Source of the DNA: Armatimonadota bacterium | Lineage (GTDB): Bacteria > Armatimonadota > Zipacnadia > Zipacnadales > VGFC01 | DNA length: 7,552 bases | Assembly: GCA_016869015.1 (NCBI GenBank) | Contig: VGFB01000171.1 | Location: 1 to 7,552, forward strand | Direction of reading: 5' to 3' | In this document: one piece after another, positions 5,050-7,552 of the stretch | Position numbering within the stretch: the stretch's first letter is position 1 | Layout of the letters: each line of letters opens with the position of its first letter | Notes under the pieces: model-generated | Told to the model about the DNA's origin: nothing | The model's input: only the letters and a program-made list of their open reading frames with translations | The model's database searches: none | Program-made: the position numbers and the translations under genes

Positions 5050-7552
5050 TCACCGCACGCGTGGTGTCTTCGCGGTCGGCCGCAGCACGGCAACCGCACC
5101 GTCCTCGCGCACGATGAAGACGCCATCCCGCTCGGCGCCCCCCGGCCCGGCGAAGCCGACCGCCGGCCTCGGAGTGCGGGTCAGTGGGGCGAGGTCCGCC
5201 CCGAAGACGTGGACGGCGAACCGGGTCCCGACCGCGAGTTGCCGCGGGCCGGATTCCCCGCCGAGGACCGCCATGCCGAGGATCGGCTCACCCGTGTTGA
5301 GCAGTGCCAGGGGTGCCCCCGTCGCCAGCGACAGGACGTTCACGAAACCGTCCTCGCGCGCCAGGCAGATCTCGGGCAAGCCGTCGCCGTCGAGATCCTC
5401 CGCCAGGGCGGCGACAATCGGGACACCGCCCGTGTCAAACCCCCAGCCGCCGGTCTCGGCGTCAGAGAGGAGGTAGTCCAGCGGGCACCAGTTGACCCCG
5501 CTCTCGTTGGCGGCCAGCAGGCCCTGGTAACCGGGCACGTCCACCTGCTGCGCCCAGCCGAAGCCGTGCATCAGCCACGCGCCTGGCCGACCGGTCGGCT
5601 GCTTGTTCGCCAGCCGAGTGTAGTTGCCGTCGGCATCGCGCCGGGGTGAGAACAGCGTGATGTACGTCCCAACGGTAGCGAGGACCTCAGGCTCACCGGG
5701 CCACAGGTTCGTGAGCCGCGTGGCGCCCCGCCAGCCCCAGTCCTGGTAGAACCAGCAGGGCTCCGCCTCGCCATCGGCGTTCACGCGATAGGAGATCTCG
5801 CTCGGCAGCACGACCACCTTGCGCTGCGGGCCTTCGGGGGCCCAGACACCTAGCGCGAGCGCGCCGGCGGCCGCCGTGTTGTTGTCCACATGCTCGTCAC
5901 CCATGGCCTTCCGCAGCGCCTGGTTCAGGTCGGCCCGGTAGCGCTCCGTGCCGTCGCCGTTGAGGCAGTGCAGGGCCTCGCGCATGGTCTCCGCCAGCAC
6001 CTCCGACCGGCCGTCCTCGTCCAGGTCCGCGCAACCCATGGTGAAGAGGTCGCCCGGCAGCTGGAACGACCACAGCCGCTTGCCGTCTGCGCCAAACGCG
6101 GCGATTTCCCGATTGGAGGTGCCCACCACCAGCTCGTTGCCCCCATCGCCGTTCAGGTCCGCGGCGAAGGTCTTCACCACGAGGTCATCCGCCAGATCCG
6201 GGCCGTAGACCTCGCACGCCTGGAACGACACGAAGGGCTTCTCCGGGTCCAGCGAGACCGGCACGACCTTGATGTACCGGGCCGTCGCCCCGACCTCCAC
6301 GTGGAAGGTGGGCAGCCGACCGAAGTCGTGGTGGAAGATGGGATAGATGCCTGTCTCGTCGAAGGTCACCTTCGGCTGGTCCACCCGCCGCACGTCCTGG
6401 GCGAAGTCGTCGTCGCTGAGGACCAGCGAGAACCTCAGGTCCCCGTCCCGGTAGAGCCCCGTGCCGCGCGCCGGCCGCATGGTGCTCACGAGGCGCAGGT
6501 GCGACACCGGCGTCGGCTCCCCGAGGTCGAGAGTCAGGTCCACCCCGTCCGCCTGCCACCAGGTGGGGTAGTGGCCGGCGAGCCAGGCGCGGTACTGGCC
6601 GTCCGACAGGAACTCGACCGGCTGCCCGGTGGGCGGATTGGCCGTGAACTTCACGCGCTCGATGCGACGACACGGCCGGTGCAACCCCGGCTCACCCGAG
6701 AGCGCCGGCGCGCCGGCCGAGCTCGCCGGCGTCGGCCCCGCCAAGGGCTTCGTGGAGGCCCACAGGCGCGCCAGCGCAGCCGGCAGCCGGGCGAACGTCG
6801 CCGGATCGAGGCGCCGAAGCCCTGTCTTGCCTGGAAGCGCTTCCAGGCCGGTCTCCGCGCCCCAGGCGACCGTCGCCGGTTCCTCTCCCCGCACCTCCAC
6901 CTCGGCCTCGCCGGTCGCGAGACCGAGTCGCAGGTTCACCGGGCGCGAGGACTGAAGCACCGGCTGGTTGCGCCACTGCAGCCTCGTCGCCTCGGCCAGC
7001 AGCAGGTGGTCCGGAGTGATGTGGTAGACCGCCGCATCCGTTTGCAGCCCGGGCACAGGTGGCGAGCCGCCCGTGCCGACCAGCGCCAGATGCGGCCCGG
7101 CCTCCGTGCGGCCGGAGATCACTGCTGCGGTCGGGCCAAGCCGGCGCAGCTCGAACTCGTCGGGCCGGGCCTCGCCGGACACGTACAGGAGGTTCTGGAA
7201 CGTCTCGGCGGCGCCGGCCGCCAGTGTCACGCTCTTGGCCTGCGAAAGCACGTAGGGCCGCGCGGTGCCGTCGATCCCTCGATGCTCGCTCGTCTGCGGC
7301 AGCCTCTCGCCGGGGTGGATCCGCAGGCAGTCGCCGTCCGCGGCGGTCGCGATCCAGACGGGGCCCTCGAGACGGGCCGGCTGCGGGCTCCGCCACCGGC
7401 AGACCAGGTTGAACTGATCGGCGGCCAGCGCCTGCACGCGGTCGAGGACCACGAAGTAGTGCCCGCGCCAGTGGACGACGGTGCGCGTCCAGTCGGTTCC
7501 CGCGACGTCGTGCTCCCGTGAGGCGACCAGACTCACCTCCCCCAGGTTCGCC
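5050..7552 (-). CDS. Tandem paralogue: beta-sandwich, F5/8C-like module and FG-GAP propeller (N-terminus outside window)
   Basis: The frame stays open to the right edge. A GTG at 7536 would give 828 residues, but it lies inside a conserved strand and the frame continues in phase to 7551, so the true start is upstream. Numbering from that GTG: about 1-260, the lyase-type beta-sandwich (Y-F-V-V-L-D at 27-32, C-R-W-R-S at 46-50); 261-290, a Pro/Ala/Ser linker; about 293-446, a discoidin-like module (L-D-L-G 336-339, R-Y-I-K-V 420-424); about 450-822, an FG-GAP/VCBS propeller with calcium-type loops at 460-468, 504-512 and 714-722. It aligns end to end with residues about 581-1455 of the downstream protein. 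In one block (14-53 here, 601-640 there) I count 20 of 40 identical residues. By analogy about 580 N-terminal residues, with signal peptide and toroid, lie outside the window; that is inference. Likely role: secreted polysaccharide-active or -binding protein. It is first of the visible operon, ending 36 nt before its paralogue, and has no sorting signal at its C-terminus. Confidence 0.77.
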   Translation of the reverse strand, partial: ANLGEVSLVASREHDVAGTDWTRTVVHWRGHYFVVLDRVQALAADQFNLVCRWRSPQPARLEGPVWIATAADGDCLRIHPGERLPQTSEHRGIDGTARPYVLSQAKSVTLAAGAAETFQNLLYVSGEARPDEFELRRLGPTAAVISGRTEAGPHLALVGTGGSPPVPGLQTDAAVYHITPDHLLLAEATRLQWRNQPVLQSSRPVNLRLGLATGEAEVEVRGEEPATVAWGAETGLEALPGKTGLRRLDPATFARLPAALARLWASTKPLAGPTPASSAGAPALSGEPGLHRPCRRIERVKFTANPPTGQPVEFLSDGQYRAWLAGHYPTWWQADGVDLTLDLGEPTPVSHLRLVSTMRPARGTGLYRDGDLRFSLVLSDDDFAQDVRRVDQPKVTFDETGIYPIFHHDFGRLPTFHVEVGATARYIKVVPVSLDPEKPFVSFQACEVYGPDLADDLVVKTFAADLNGDGGNELVVGTSNREIAAFGADGKRLWSFQLPGDLFTMGCADLDEDGRSEVLAETMREALHCLNGDGTERYRADLNQALRKAMGDEHVDNNTAAAGALALGVWAPEGPQRKVVVLPSEISYRVNADGEAEPCWFYQDWGWRGATRLTNLWPGEPEVLATVGTYITLFSPRRDADGNYTRLANKQPTGRPGAWLMHGFGWAQQVDVPGYQGLLAANESGVNWCPLDYLLSDAETGGWGFDTGGVPIVAALAEDLDGDGLPEICLAREDGFVNVLSLATGAPLALLNTGEPILGMAVLGGESGPRQLAVGTRFAVHVFGADLAPLTRTPRPAVGFAGPGGAERDGVFIVREDGAVAVLRPTAKTPRVR
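6829..6848. repeat. Perfect 20-bp palindrome with LacI/cre-like core inside the upstream paralogue
   Basis: Bases 6829-6848 are exactly self-complementary with no spacer. The core TGGAAGCGCTTCCA (6832-6845) has the form of a LacI-family operator and fits the general pattern of catabolite-responsive elements (TG-N-AA-N-CG at the centre). It lies within codons for G-L-E-A-L-P-G, and the symmetry uses CTT (Leu) and CCA (Pro), AT-ending codons that look atypical for this GC-rich gene. The palindrome is certain; its role as an operator is speculation because it is intragenic. Confidence 0.5.

Noticed and set aside
4603..5649. 348-residue + strand ORF crossing the junction of the two paralogues
   Set aside because: Both - strand genes share the same register, so the shadow frame runs across the 36-nt gap. 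It has no domain and no convincing ribosome binding site.
6704..6717. 14-bp GC-only palindrome in the linker of the upstream paralogue
   Set aside because: Made entirely of G and C in an Ala/Gly/Pro-coding stretch, where such palindromes are expected by composition.
5890..7521. 543-residue + strand ORF
   Set aside because: Longest antisense shadow, again in the complementary register and rich in Arg, Val and Gln. The - strand product has clear domains and a paralogue.
7534..7536. GTG as the start of the upstream paralogue
   Set aside because: The frame stays open beyond it to the window edge, the upstream residues align with the paralogue, and the codon sits inside a conserved strand with no signal peptide after it.
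1..7552. RNA genes, CRISPR arrays, insertion sequences
   Set aside because: No tRNA-like cloverleaf, rRNA segment, regularly spaced repeat, transposase or terminal inverted repeat was seen on reading through both strands.

Overview
The window is one GC-rich stretch (clearly above 60% G+C) from a bacterium with Sec-type signal peptides and strong Shine-Dalgarno sites. It is dense coding DNA holding three genes, two of them cut by the window edges. Huge secreted proteins joining a lyase-like toroid, a discoidin-like module and an FG-GAP propeller suggest a polysaccharide-degrading environmental lineage such as Armatimonadota or Planctomycetota/PVC. That is inference from protein style; no marker gene is present.

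Left edge, + strand (1-534): the C-terminal part of a protein ending in a HEPN domain of the Swt1-like type, with the R-N-x3-H motif of predicted RNases. Its stop codon lies inside a long potential RNA hairpin (525-571). A convergent junction of about 110 bp follows (535-645), with no gene and a few short GC-rich inverted repeats.

The rest, - strand (646-7552): two tandem paralogous genes transcribed right to left. The upstream copy (5050-7552) runs off the right edge, so its N-terminus is not visible. The downstream copy (646-5013) is complete at 1455 residues. It has a signal peptide, an N-terminal alpha/beta module, a helical toroid plus beta-sandwich resembling heparinase II/III-type polysaccharide lyases, a discoidin-like (F5/8 type C) module and a C-terminal FG-GAP/VCBS propeller. 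Only 36 nt separate the two genes, and the gap carries a near-ideal ribosome binding site, so they are almost certainly one transcription unit.

The likely joint role of the pair is extracellular binding and cleavage or modification of a complex polysaccharide, but the catalytic chemistry cannot be settled from sequence alone. The points most worth a second look are reciprocal loss of calcium loops between the paralogues, a cysteine cluster present in only one of them, a perfect 20-bp operator-like palindrome inside the upstream gene, and the hairpin over the HEPN gene's stop codon. No RNA genes, CRISPR arrays or mobile elements were seen.
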